From: Erginobacter sp964587835
GTDB taxonomy: Bacteria; Auribacterota; Erginobacteria; Erginobacterales; Erginobacteraceae
Reading direction: 5' to 3'
Assembly: GCA_964587835.1 (NCBI GenBank)
Contig: CAZPMN010000033.1
Location: 1 to 24,828, forward strand
DNA length: 24,828 nt
The position numbers were made by a program, and so were the translations under genes. Position 1 is the first letter of the stretch, and every line of letters begins with the position of its first letter. The notes beneath the pieces were generated by a model. That model did no database searches. It was not told the origin of the DNA and saw nothing but the letters and a program-made list of their open reading frames with translations. Below, piece after piece: positions 15,272 through 22,559 of the stretch.

Positions 15272-16776
15272 CCGGAGGTCTCCTGGCCCCCTGTTCCGGG
15301 ACCATTCTCCGCCGGCCGGGGCGGCGGCGGGATGAAGCGGCGTCCGCCGTCAGCCTCTTCCCGAGACGGTTTCCGGAGCCGGGCGGCCAGGTACTTGCGG
15401 AATTCCCGGGTCTTGGCCCGCAGGCGGCGGAAGGCGTTCCAGAGGGTCTTGGTCCGGCTGACCGGAATCCGACCCAGCAGGCGGATGATCCGGTCCGCCC
15501 AGGGCCACTTCACCAGGTCGGGAAAGATGTTGTGGTAGTAGATGACCTGGTGGCCGCTGATCGTGGGCTGTTCGAGGGCGTACTCGTTCTCAAAGTAACT
15601 CCGGACCTGACGGTTGGTATACCAGCCCTTCTCCAGGCAAAGCCGGCGGAGCTCGGTTCCGGGAAAGGGGTAGAAGACCGAGCAGAAGACCTCGTCGGGC
15701 CGGGCGTCCCGGTTGAGGCGGATCGTCTCCTCGATCTCCGCCGGCCCCTCCCCGGGGAGACCGACCATATTGAAGGAGTAAGTCAGGATCCCGGCCCGGC
15801 GGAGGAGCCGGAAAGCGCGGACGATCTGGTCGCGGCTGACGTTCTTGCGCAGGGTCTTTATCCGGATCCGGTCATTGCCGCTCTCGATCCCGATCCGGAC
15901 CTCGTAGCAGCCGGCGGCTTTGAGCAGGTTCACGGTCTCTGCGTCGATCCGGTCGGCGGTGGAGTTGCACCAGAAGGGGATGGAGAAGCGCGCGGAATAT
16001 TTTTCGGAGAATTCCTTAAGCCAGTCCCGATTCAGGGTAAAGGAGTCGTCGTGGAATCCAATTACCCATTCCCGCCCGTATCTCTCGGTCACCTCTCCGA
16101 TCTCCGCCAGCAGGTTGTCGACGGAGCGGTAGCGGACATAGGGCCCTTTGCCGCGGTACAGTTCCATCAGGGCGTGATTCACGCAGTAGGCGCAGGGGAA
16201 GGGACACCCTCGGCTGGCCATGAACTCCATCTCCGGGAGGGTGTTAAGCAATTCGGGGTAGGGGACGATCTCCCGGTCGGGGAAGGGCAGGGAATCGAGA
16301 TCCCTGATCAGATCGCGCGGTTCGTTGCGGTAGACCGTGCCGTTGAGGCGGATCCAGAGATTGGGAATCCCGGTCGGATCGTCCCCGCTTTCCAGGGCGG
16401 CACAGAGTTCTCGGGTCGGGTATTCGCCTTCCCCCCGGCAGATGGCGAAGACCCCGTCGGCGGCGATCGCTTCCTCGGGGCAGAGGGTGGGATGGATCCC
16501 CCCCAACAGAACGGGAAGTCCGTGTCGATCCTTTATCTCCCGGGCCACGGCGCATCCCAGTTCAAAGAATCCGCTGGTCAACGAGAGGGCGACTAGGTCG
16601 GGTTGGAACCGTCGGATCCGCTGATCGAGCGCGGCGTCTCCAAGCTCCCAGATATAGAGAAAGCTGGTGGAGTGGCCGTCCCGTTTCAGGAGGGCCGAGA
16701 TCGAACCGATACCCTGCTGGTAGCGGAGGATCTGGAACCTCGGCGGTGGAACCGGGTAGACGAAGAGGACTTTCAT
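15268..16776 (-). CDS. Radical SAM protein with B12-binding-type N-terminal domain
   Basis: A 502-residue protein. Residues 1-135 look like the cobalamin-binding Rossmann domain of the B12-radical SAM family (MKVLFVYPVPPPRFQ, VLLGGIHPTLCPEEA), lacking a D-x-H-x-x-G base-off motif, as many members do. The radical SAM core carries C191-x3-C195-x2-C198 (GCPFPCAYC) for the 4Fe-4S cluster, followed by IGFHDDSFTLN and VRIGIESGNDRIRIKTLRKN. The C-terminal 100 residues are rich in basic residues and proline with no recognised domain. Related enzymes methylate or rearrange unactivated carbons, so it may modify a sugar or lipid of the exported glycan; no substrate can be named. It is coupled by ATGA to the VTC gene and starts 19 bp after the GT39 gene. 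Confidence 0.92.
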   Translation of the reverse strand: MKVLFVYPVPPPRFQILRYQQGIGSISALLKRDGHSTSFLYIWELGDAALDQRIRRFQPDLVALSLTSGFFELGCAVAREIKDRHGLPVLLGGIHPTLCPEEAIAADGVFAICRGEGEYPTRELCAALESGDDPTGIPNLWIRLNGTVYRNEPRDLIRDLDSLPFPDREIVPYPELLNTLPEMEFMASRGCPFPCAYCVNHALMELYRGKGPYVRYRSVDNLLAEIGEVTERYGREWVIGFHDDSFTLNRDWLKEFSEKYSARFSIPFWCNSTADRIDAETVNLLKAAGCYEVRIGIESGNDRIRIKTLRKNVSRDQIVRAFRLLRRAGILTYSFNMVGLPGEGPAEIEETIRLNRDARPDEVFCSVFYPFPGTELRRLCLEKGWYTNRQVRSYFENEYALEQPTISGHQVIYYHNIFPDLVKWPWADRIIRLLGRIPVSRTKTLWNAFRRLRAKTREFRKYLAARLRKPSREEADGGRRFIPPPPRPAENGPGTGGQETSG

Positions 16777-16795
16777 GATTGGCAGCTCTTTCCGG

Positions 16796-19171
16796 TCAGG
16801 GGTTGGTCTCCGATCCGCCCGCCGGGCCGGAATGATTCAGGCGGAGGGCGTAGCCCGTCCAGTAAAGGGGAAGGGAGCCGTCCGGGGCGCGGTCGATGAC
16901 CAGGAGGACCCAGGGCTCGACCGCGAATTCGCGGAAAGCCAGCCCGGCTTCCCGCAGGGCCCGCCCGGTATCCCCGGCGTCGGGTCCGCGGACCAGGAAC
17001 GCCGTTCGCTGGTCGGCGTGGACCTTCCCGTCCGCCTCCAGTCCGCCCTCCCATCCCAACTTGGGACTGAGCTCGACCGCAATTCGCCCCCCGGTGGCCA
17101 GGTGGATCCGGTTGGACTCCCAGCGGTCGGCATAGACCCGTTGGAGGCCGCGCTCCTCGATCAGGTCGAGCAATTCGGGCAGAACCTCGTTCCCGCCGCC
17201 CGTCCGACCGGACTCGGACTGGAAGATGTCCGTTTCGGTTAGCTTCCAGGTAGGAGGCCGCCGCTCCGCGTCCGGGTCGATCAGGAGAACCCGGGCGGCG
17301 CTGGTCTCCCGTCCGTCCAGTTGGAATTCCATCCGCTGCCGCCGCCCGCCGTCAAAGGGTCGGGGACCCGACCAGAAGAAGCGGGTGGCCCGTTGCCGGG
17401 GCAGGACTTCCTGCCAGTCGCCCGTTTCGGGATCGCGAATTTCTACGGAGAAGCCGGTGGGTAGGTTTTCCGGGGGAGCGAACTCGAGCCGGAGGCGGCG
17501 GGGGGCAACGGCCCGGGCGAACCGGAACTCGACTGTCTGGGTCTGGAGGTTGAAGTCGGGACCCCGGCCGGTGTTCGCGTGCCGGTCGGCCAGTTCCGGT
17601 GCCGGCTGGCCGTTGAAGAGGATCGATTTCGCCGAGGTTAACGGGATCGTCTGGAGTCGGTCGCCGGGAGGAGAAAAATCAAAGTGGAAGCGGCTGCCCG
17701 GCGGTCCGGCCTCCCGGGCCCGTCCCCCGCCCGCGGCCAGGAACTCGGCGATCCCGGCATGATTCTTCAAGAATCCCGGGGTGTCGGAGAATTCCGCCTT
17801 CTCGTAGTAAGGCCCATAGAAGACCTTCCGGCTGTCGGAGAAGGTGATGGTTTCACCCATCATGAAGTTCAGGGGGTAGGCCTGGAGGGGAGCGTAGAGG
17901 GTCCGGATCCCCTCAGCGTCGAGCGCCGCCCGTAACTCCTCCTGCCCCTTCCGAAGCCGGGAAACCCGCCGTCCCCGTTCGATCAGCTCAGGGAGAGCCG
18001 CGGTCTGGCTGAGCAGGATCAGCAGCCCGATCCCCGCGGCCACCCGCCGAACCCAGGAGTGTCTTGCCCGAACGATCGCCAACCCGGCAAAGAGGGCCAG
18101 AGCCGGGACAATCGGCAGCAGGTAACGGGCGGTGTTCAGGGTGACGAAACGGGAACGGATCAGGAAGAGGGTCGATATCCCGATGAAGAGAAGTCCGTTC
18201 AGTCTCGCGGCCGCGGAGCGATCCCAGTCCCGCCGGACCGCCAGGTCACGGACGGCGACCGCCATCCCCATTCCGGCCAGGACAAGATAACCGGCCGCCA
18301 CCCCTAGGTGGAGGCCGTTCGGCCAGTCGTAGAGGCCCACCATCCTGATCCATTGCGCCCAGGCCAGGCGGATGCCCAGGCGGATGGGCACCCCGCCGGC
18401 ATTGTCCAGTATCTCCAACGAGGGCCAGCCCCGGGTCAGGTTGTAGATCCACCAGGGGGCCAGTCCGATGACGGTTCCCACCAGGCCGGCCAGGATCGAT
18501 CCGGGCCGTCGCCAGAAAGCTCCCTTCCAGCCGATCAGGAGAGAGAGCACTGCGGTGATCGCCGCGGAGACAATGATGGGATGCGACCAGAGGCCGAGCC
18601 CGGCGGCCAGCCCGAGGAGGAAGAAATCCCCCCCCGGCCCGTTTCCGCCCGCCCGGCTCCGGACTGCCAGCCGGCCGGATTTCCAGAGGAGAAAGGCGGA
18701 AGCCAGCAGGGCGACCATATAGCCGCCCCGGGGTGCGAACTGGAACCAGAAGTAGCCGGCGGGACCGATCACGCAGAGCGCCGTGGCCGCCCTGGCGGCC
18801 GTCGGTCCGCCGGCGTCTTTCGCCCAGGCGTAAAGCGTCGCCAGGGCCGCGACCGCCACCAGGGCCGGCCCCAGGCAGACCGCGAAACCGGTCGGTCCGA
18901 GGAGCCGGACCAGCCCGGCACTGACCGCCGGTTCCAGGCTGCCCATATAGTGCTGCCCGTAAAAAAAGACCGGCCATCCCCGGCCCTCGGCCATATGCCG
19001 GGCCATCAAGGCGACGACGCTGGAGTCAAAGTCGGTGATATAGCGTGAGACCCAGGCCCCCCAGACGCGGACGCCGACGGCGGTCAGGAAGATGACAGCC
19101 AGGCTCAGCCGCCCGCCGCTTCCGGATCTTGACCCGGCGGCCGGGGGGGATCTATCCGCTACTCCGCTCAA
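16796..19171 (-). CDS. GT39-like (GT-C) membrane glycosyltransferase with C-terminal soluble domains
   Basis: The 791-residue product has about 11-12 membrane segments in its first 400 residues. The first periplasmic loop has D47 and D49 in TDFDSSVVALMARHMAEG and FFYGQHYMGSLEP, typical of PMT/ArnT-like enzymes using polyprenyl-phosphate sugars. After the membrane part come a region with LYAPLQAYPLNFMMGE, a beta-rich F5/8-like segment (about 535-655), and a second, similar stretch with RVYADRWESNRIHLATGG. The start is TTG at 19171, overlapping the upstream stop as TTGA; GGGAGG 8 nt upstream and an in-frame stop just before support it. The donor is probably made by the GT2 encoded upstream. Acceptor unknown. 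Confidence 0.85.
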   Translation of the reverse strand: MSGVADRSPPAAGSRSGSGGRLSLAVIFLTAVGVRVWGAWVSRYITDFDSSVVALMARHMAEGRGWPVFFYGQHYMGSLEPAVSAGLVRLLGPTGFAVCLGPALVAVAALATLYAWAKDAGGPTAARAATALCVIGPAGYFWFQFAPRGGYMVALLASAFLLWKSGRLAVRSRAGGNGPGGDFFLLGLAAGLGLWSHPIIVSAAITAVLSLLIGWKGAFWRRPGSILAGLVGTVIGLAPWWIYNLTRGWPSLEILDNAGGVPIRLGIRLAWAQWIRMVGLYDWPNGLHLGVAAGYLVLAGMGMAVAVRDLAVRRDWDRSAAARLNGLLFIGISTLFLIRSRFVTLNTARYLLPIVPALALFAGLAIVRARHSWVRRVAAGIGLLILLSQTAALPELIERGRRVSRLRKGQEELRAALDAEGIRTLYAPLQAYPLNFMMGETITFSDSRKVFYGPYYEKAEFSDTPGFLKNHAGIAEFLAAGGGRAREAGPPGSRFHFDFSPPGDRLQTIPLTSAKSILFNGQPAPELADRHANTGRGPDFNLQTQTVEFRFARAVAPRRLRLEFAPPENLPTGFSVEIRDPETGDWQEVLPRQRATRFFWSGPRPFDGGRRQRMEFQLDGRETSAARVLLIDPDAERRPPTWKLTETDIFQSESGRTGGGNEVLPELLDLIEERGLQRVYADRWESNRIHLATGGRIAVELSPKLGWEGGLEADGKVHADQRTAFLVRGPDAGDTGRALREAGLAFREFAVEPWVLLVIDRAPDGSLPLYWTGYALRLNHSGPAGGSETNP

Positions 19172-21411
19172 TGATGGAACCTCCCGTCAAAATTCGGCTC
19201 GACCGGGCCCCAGGGCATCCGGTAGCCGATCTCCACTTTCCGCAAATCGGCCGGATGGACGGCGATCAGCCGGATATTCTCGTCATAGGGGTGAGGTTCG
19301 ATCTCCGCTCCCTCGGTGAGGCAGACCAGGCCGTTGCGCCAGTTGTAGGGAAGAATCACGTCTTCGGGCGGGCCGTCGAATTCGACGGTGAGATGGTTGA
19401 CATCGGCCCGGACCCGGCCGGCGGCGGGGAGGAGGGGGCGGTCGCGGCGCAGCCGGTAGGCGCTCAGCTCCGAACCCCGGAAATAGTAAGTCTGCACACT
19501 CTCGAGGACGTCGGGATGCCGGGCGAAGAACTCCCGGAAATTATCGTGCCGGGTGATCACGTGGGTGACGTTATAGGCTCCGGCGAACTCCCGGAACCGG
19601 TCGATGGATCGGCGGTAGGGCTGGGGGGGGTAGTTGTACTCGATGGTTCCTGGGGGAAAGCCGTAGTAATCGTCGGCCATCATCTCCCGTCCGGTCAGCA
19701 CGGGGAGGTAGGCGATATTTCCCCAGCCGTAGGAGTGGACCGCCCGTCCGGCGAAGAGCAGGCGGCCGTTTTCCGGGACCGCTTGGCGGATCCACTCCAC
19801 CATTTCCTCCACCACCGGCTGGATGGTCCGGGCGGGGGCGAACCCGCGGTTGGCGTAGAGCCGGGAGACGTTGTGGCCGGAGAGAACCAAGAGGGTGAAG
19901 AGGGCCGCCTTAGCCGGAGCCGCCCGCCAGCCGCCGGAGCTCAAGATCCGTCCCGCGCCGAGAGCGGCGGGCACGACCGCGGCGAAGAGAAGCGGGATGG
20001 CCACCCGGTCGAGCTGGGAGAGGGGTTTCCATTCCAGGGCCCAGCCGCAGACCGCAGTCAGGATCAGGACGGCGGGCAGGTACCAGCGCCGGATGGTCCG
20101 CGGCGCCGCGACGATTACCCCGCCCAGGCCGAGGAAGAGAAGAATCGGATTGCCCTCGTTCAGGTGGGCTCGCAAACGAGCGAAGCCGCCGGAGAGGAAA
20201 TCGCCCGGGGCCGGGGAATGGTACAGCTCCCGGCCGACATACTCCACCACCCCCCGGGCGGGAAAGAGGATCACCCGCAGCCAGGGCAGGTAAGCAATCA
20301 GGGCCAGCCCGCCGGCGGCGAGGAGGAAGCAGAAACTCCGCCGGGTCCAGCATCGGTGGGAGAGGAGGTAGGCGGCGATCAGGCCGAGGCCGACCGTAGC
20401 CCCGAGCGGGGCCCACATCGCCAGCAGGAAGGCGGAGAGCGCCAGGCCGAGGAAGGTGGCTCCGTCCCGCCGGTGCCGGACCGCGGCCCGGTAGGAGAGG
20501 GCCAGCACCGGAACGACCATGCTGGCGGAGAAGGTCGCCCCCACCGTGCCGAAGTGCCACATCCAGAGGAACTGGTGCTGGCTGACCCCGAGGGCGAGGA
20601 TAGCCCCGGCCGCGGCGGCCTCCCCCCGCCCCCCAACCGCCCGGACCGAGAGGGCGGCGATAACCGGAATGGCGAGGATGAAAATGGCCAGAACGGCGCC
20701 ATTGTAAAAGGTATGGACCGGGGCCAACCGCAGGAGGGGGTAGATCAGCAGTCCGATCCCTTGGGCGCCGGAGGTGACGCCGGCGAAGTGCTCGATCCCC
20801 CCGTTCCACCAGGGGTTGTAGCCGCCCAGGGCCGGGAAGGCCCGGCCGAACTCCCAGAGCCGGAACATGAATGAGGGATGATCGGTCCGGTAGAGGACCT
20901 TCCCCCCCAAGGTTTGGAGGGCGCTCTGCATCGCCGCGGCCGCCAGGATCACCGCCGCCGCCGCCAGCAGACAGCGGGTGGCCCACCGCGGCCAGCGCCG
21001 CCAGGCAAAGAGGGGGGTAAGCAGGGCGGTGCCGAGGATGAACCGGACCAGGCCGGAGCGAAAGGGGGCTCCGCTCGGCAGCCAGTTGAGGAAGAAGAAC
21101 CACTTGGCGCGAACGAGACTGGAGACCAGCCCGACCACCAGGATCAGGGTCAGGGCGGCGATTGGTCCGGGGATCCGTCGCCGCCCGGGTTCCGGGTCAA
21201 TTTGGCGACCGTAGAGGATGAGGAGTAATCCCGCCGGGATCCACCAGACCATCCAGTTCAGGGCCGTCCGCAAAAAGAGGTGACCGCTGGTGTGCAGTAC
21301 CAGGATGAGCAGGAGCCCGAACCCGGCCGCAACCAAGGTCCGCCCCGCCGACGCGCGGCGGGGTGAAGCTGGTTTCTCCCTCCCCCGAGCTGCTTTTCTC
21401 GGTACACCCAT
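19168..21411 (-). CDS. Large multi-pass membrane protein, probable GT-C-like transferase
   Basis: A 747-residue protein with a basic 26-residue N-terminus, roughly 12-13 membrane segments to about residue 500, and a soluble C-terminal domain (about 520-747). The first long loop contains YRTDHPSFMFRLWEFGRAFP and GGYNPWWNGGIEHF, a pattern of large uncharacterised membrane proteins related to GT-C transferases (some annotated as PTPS-related). The soluble part has VEEMVEWIRQAVPENGRLLF and EMMADDYYGFPPGTIEYNY. It begins 3 bp after the GT2 gene and its stop overlaps the next gene, so all three are co-translated. A periplasmic sugar transfer or polymerisation role is an inference; I see no proven catalytic motif. 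Confidence 0.75.
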   Translation of the reverse strand: MGVPRKAARGREKPASPRRASAGRTLVAAGFGLLLILVLHTSGHLFLRTALNWMVWWIPAGLLLILYGRQIDPEPGRRRIPGPIAALTLILVVGLVSSLVRAKWFFFLNWLPSGAPFRSGLVRFILGTALLTPLFAWRRWPRWATRCLLAAAAVILAAAAMQSALQTLGGKVLYRTDHPSFMFRLWEFGRAFPALGGYNPWWNGGIEHFAGVTSGAQGIGLLIYPLLRLAPVHTFYNGAVLAIFILAIPVIAALSVRAVGGRGEAAAAGAILALGVSQHQFLWMWHFGTVGATFSASMVVPVLALSYRAAVRHRRDGATFLGLALSAFLLAMWAPLGATVGLGLIAAYLLSHRCWTRRSFCFLLAAGGLALIAYLPWLRVILFPARGVVEYVGRELYHSPAPGDFLSGGFARLRAHLNEGNPILLFLGLGGVIVAAPRTIRRWYLPAVLILTAVCGWALEWKPLSQLDRVAIPLLFAAVVPAALGAGRILSSGGWRAAPAKAALFTLLVLSGHNVSRLYANRGFAPARTIQPVVEEMVEWIRQAVPENGRLLFAGRAVHSYGWGNIAYLPVLTGREMMADDYYGFPPGTIEYNYPPQPYRRSIDRFREFAGAYNVTHVITRHDNFREFFARHPDVLESVQTYYFRGSELSAYRLRRDRPLLPAAGRVRADVNHLTVEFDGPPEDVILPYNWRNGLVCLTEGAEIEPHPYDENIRLIAVHPADLRKVEIGYRMPWGPVEPNFDGRFHH
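19180..19185 (-). promoter_or_regulatory. Ribosome binding site deciding the TTG start of the GT39-like gene
   Basis: GGGAGG on the minus strand is 8 nt before TTG at 19171. An in-frame stop lies just upstream and no ATG or GTG is available until well into the first membrane segment, so this site sets the start. Confidence 0.7.
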
Positions 21412-21414
21412 CGC

Positions 21415-22377
21415 TTATTCCAGGATGGTGCGGATGACGTAGATCGGCTTGTCCTGAGACTCGTGATAGGTGCGGATCTGCAGTTCGGCCAGCAGGCCGA
21501 TGCTGATAAACTGGAGGGCGAAGAAGACCAGCATGAAGGCCGACATGATCCAGAAGGGTCTCTTGATCAAGTCGGCTCCGAACTCGGTTCCAAAGAGGAG
21601 GAAAAAGAGGTGGGTGATCACCATGAAGGCCATCATCGCCAATCCCGCCATCCCGGCCCATAGCCCCCATTTGCCGAAGACGTGAATCGGGCGGGTGCTG
21701 AAGCGCATCAGGAACTTGACGGTCAGCAGGTCGAGGACCACCCGGGAGATCCGGGAGAGGCCGTACTTGGAGGATCCGAAGCGGCGGGGATGATGGTTGA
21801 CCGGGATCTCCTTGACCCGCCCCCCCACCCAGGCGGCCAGGGCGGGGATGAAGCGGTGGGTCTCGCCGTAGAGGCGGATATCGCGGACGATCTCGCGGCG
21901 GTAAGCTTTCAGCGTGCATCCGTAGTCGTGGAGCTTGACCCCGGTGATGGCGCTGATCAGGGCGTTGGCCAGGATCGAGGGCAGCCGGCGGCTGAAGAAG
22001 GGATCCTGCCGGTCCCGCCGCCACCCGCTGACCACGTCGGTGCCGTCGTCCATCTCCTCGAGCAGGTACGGGATGTCATCGGGGTCATTTTGTAGGTCGG
22101 CGTCCATGGTGAGCACCACGTCGCCCTTGGCATGGGTGAAGCCGGCGCTCATCGCCGCGGTCTGGCCGAAATTCCGGCGGAACTGGATGACCCGGAAATG
22201 GGGGAGGTCGCGCTGGAGCTCGGCCAGGAGTTCAAAGGTCCCATCGGTGGAACCGTCGTCGATCAGGAGGATCTCGTAGGTCCGCCCCATCCCGGAGAGG
22301 ATTTCATGGAGACGGCGGCAGAGGGACTCGACACTTTCCACTTCGTTGAATACCGGCACCACGACTGATATATCCAT
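21415..22377 (-). CDS. GT2 glycosyltransferase, dolichyl/polyprenyl-phosphate sugar synthase-like
   Basis: The 320-residue product starts MDISVVVPVFNE and has the GT-A features of the DPM1/ArnC/GtrB group: IDDGSTDGT (D40, D41), RNFGQTAAMSAGF (68-80) and TMDADLQNDP with D92 and D94 for metal and nucleotide binding. Two C-terminal membrane helices (LWAGMAGLAMMAFMVITHLF and FWIMSAFMLVFFALQFISIG) anchor it. It should transfer a sugar from a nucleotide to polyprenyl phosphate, providing donor for the two GT-C-like proteins made from the next genes. ATG 22377 is chosen over the in-frame extension to 22497 because family members begin at MDIS and AGGAGA lies about 10 nt upstream. It is the first gene of the minus-strand run. 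Confidence 0.93.
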   Translation of the reverse strand: MDISVVVPVFNEVESVESLCRRLHEILSGMGRTYEILLIDDGSTDGTFELLAELQRDLPHFRVIQFRRNFGQTAAMSAGFTHAKGDVVLTMDADLQNDPDDIPYLLEEMDDGTDVVSGWRRDRQDPFFSRRLPSILANALISAITGVKLHDYGCTLKAYRREIVRDIRLYGETHRFIPALAAWVGGRVKEIPVNHHPRRFGSSKYGLSRISRVVLDLLTVKFLMRFSTRPIHVFGKWGLWAGMAGLAMMAFMVITHLFFLLFGTEFGADLIKRPFWIMSAFMLVFFALQFISIGLLAELQIRTYHESQDKPIYVIRTILE

Positions 22378-22461
22378 AATGTCCGTCTCTCCTGGCAGTG
22401 ATGGCCCATTCCCGGCGGAAATATTCCTTCGAATCGCCCCCTGGCGCCGGGCCGGAACTTG

Positions 22462-22497
22462 AGATTTTATTCTGGCCGATCGGGCGGGATAAAGCAA
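22462..22497 (-). promoter_or_regulatory. Weak candidate promoter for the minus-strand operon
   Basis: On the minus strand TTGCTT (22497-22492) and CAGAAT (22474-22469) are 17 bp apart, giving partial sigma70 matches and a leader of about 85 nt before the GT2 start at 22377. It sits in the only divergent gap of the window (22378-22559), where a promoter is expected. The match is modest. Confidence 0.3.
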
Positions 22498-22510
22498 GGA
22501 GGAAGTACTG

Positions 22511-22524
22511 CGGGATAATTCCCG
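22511..22524. repeat. Short inverted repeat in divergent intergenic region
   Basis: CGGGATAATTCCCG has 5-bp arms around TAAT and lies between the divergent GT2 and GT-C-like genes. It could be an operator or simply chance in GC-rich DNA. Confidence 0.3.
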
Positions 22525-22559
22525 TTGCTCCGGGTAATCCTTTGACTTAGTATGGACTT

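Noticed and set aside
15157..16596. Plus-strand open frame (479 codons) opposite the radical SAM gene
   Set aside because: The minus-strand frame has clear radical SAM motifs; the opposite frame shows only low-complexity composition.
19129..20874. Long plus-strand open frame (581 codons)
   Set aside because: It lies antisense to the membrane protein at 19168-21411, is rich in Gly, Pro, Glu and Arg with no recognisable domain, and is a typical GC-rich shadow frame.
22378..22497. N-terminal 40-residue extension of the GT2 protein
   Set aside because: Family members start at MDISVVVPVFNE and a ribosome site precedes ATG 22377; the extension is basic and featureless.
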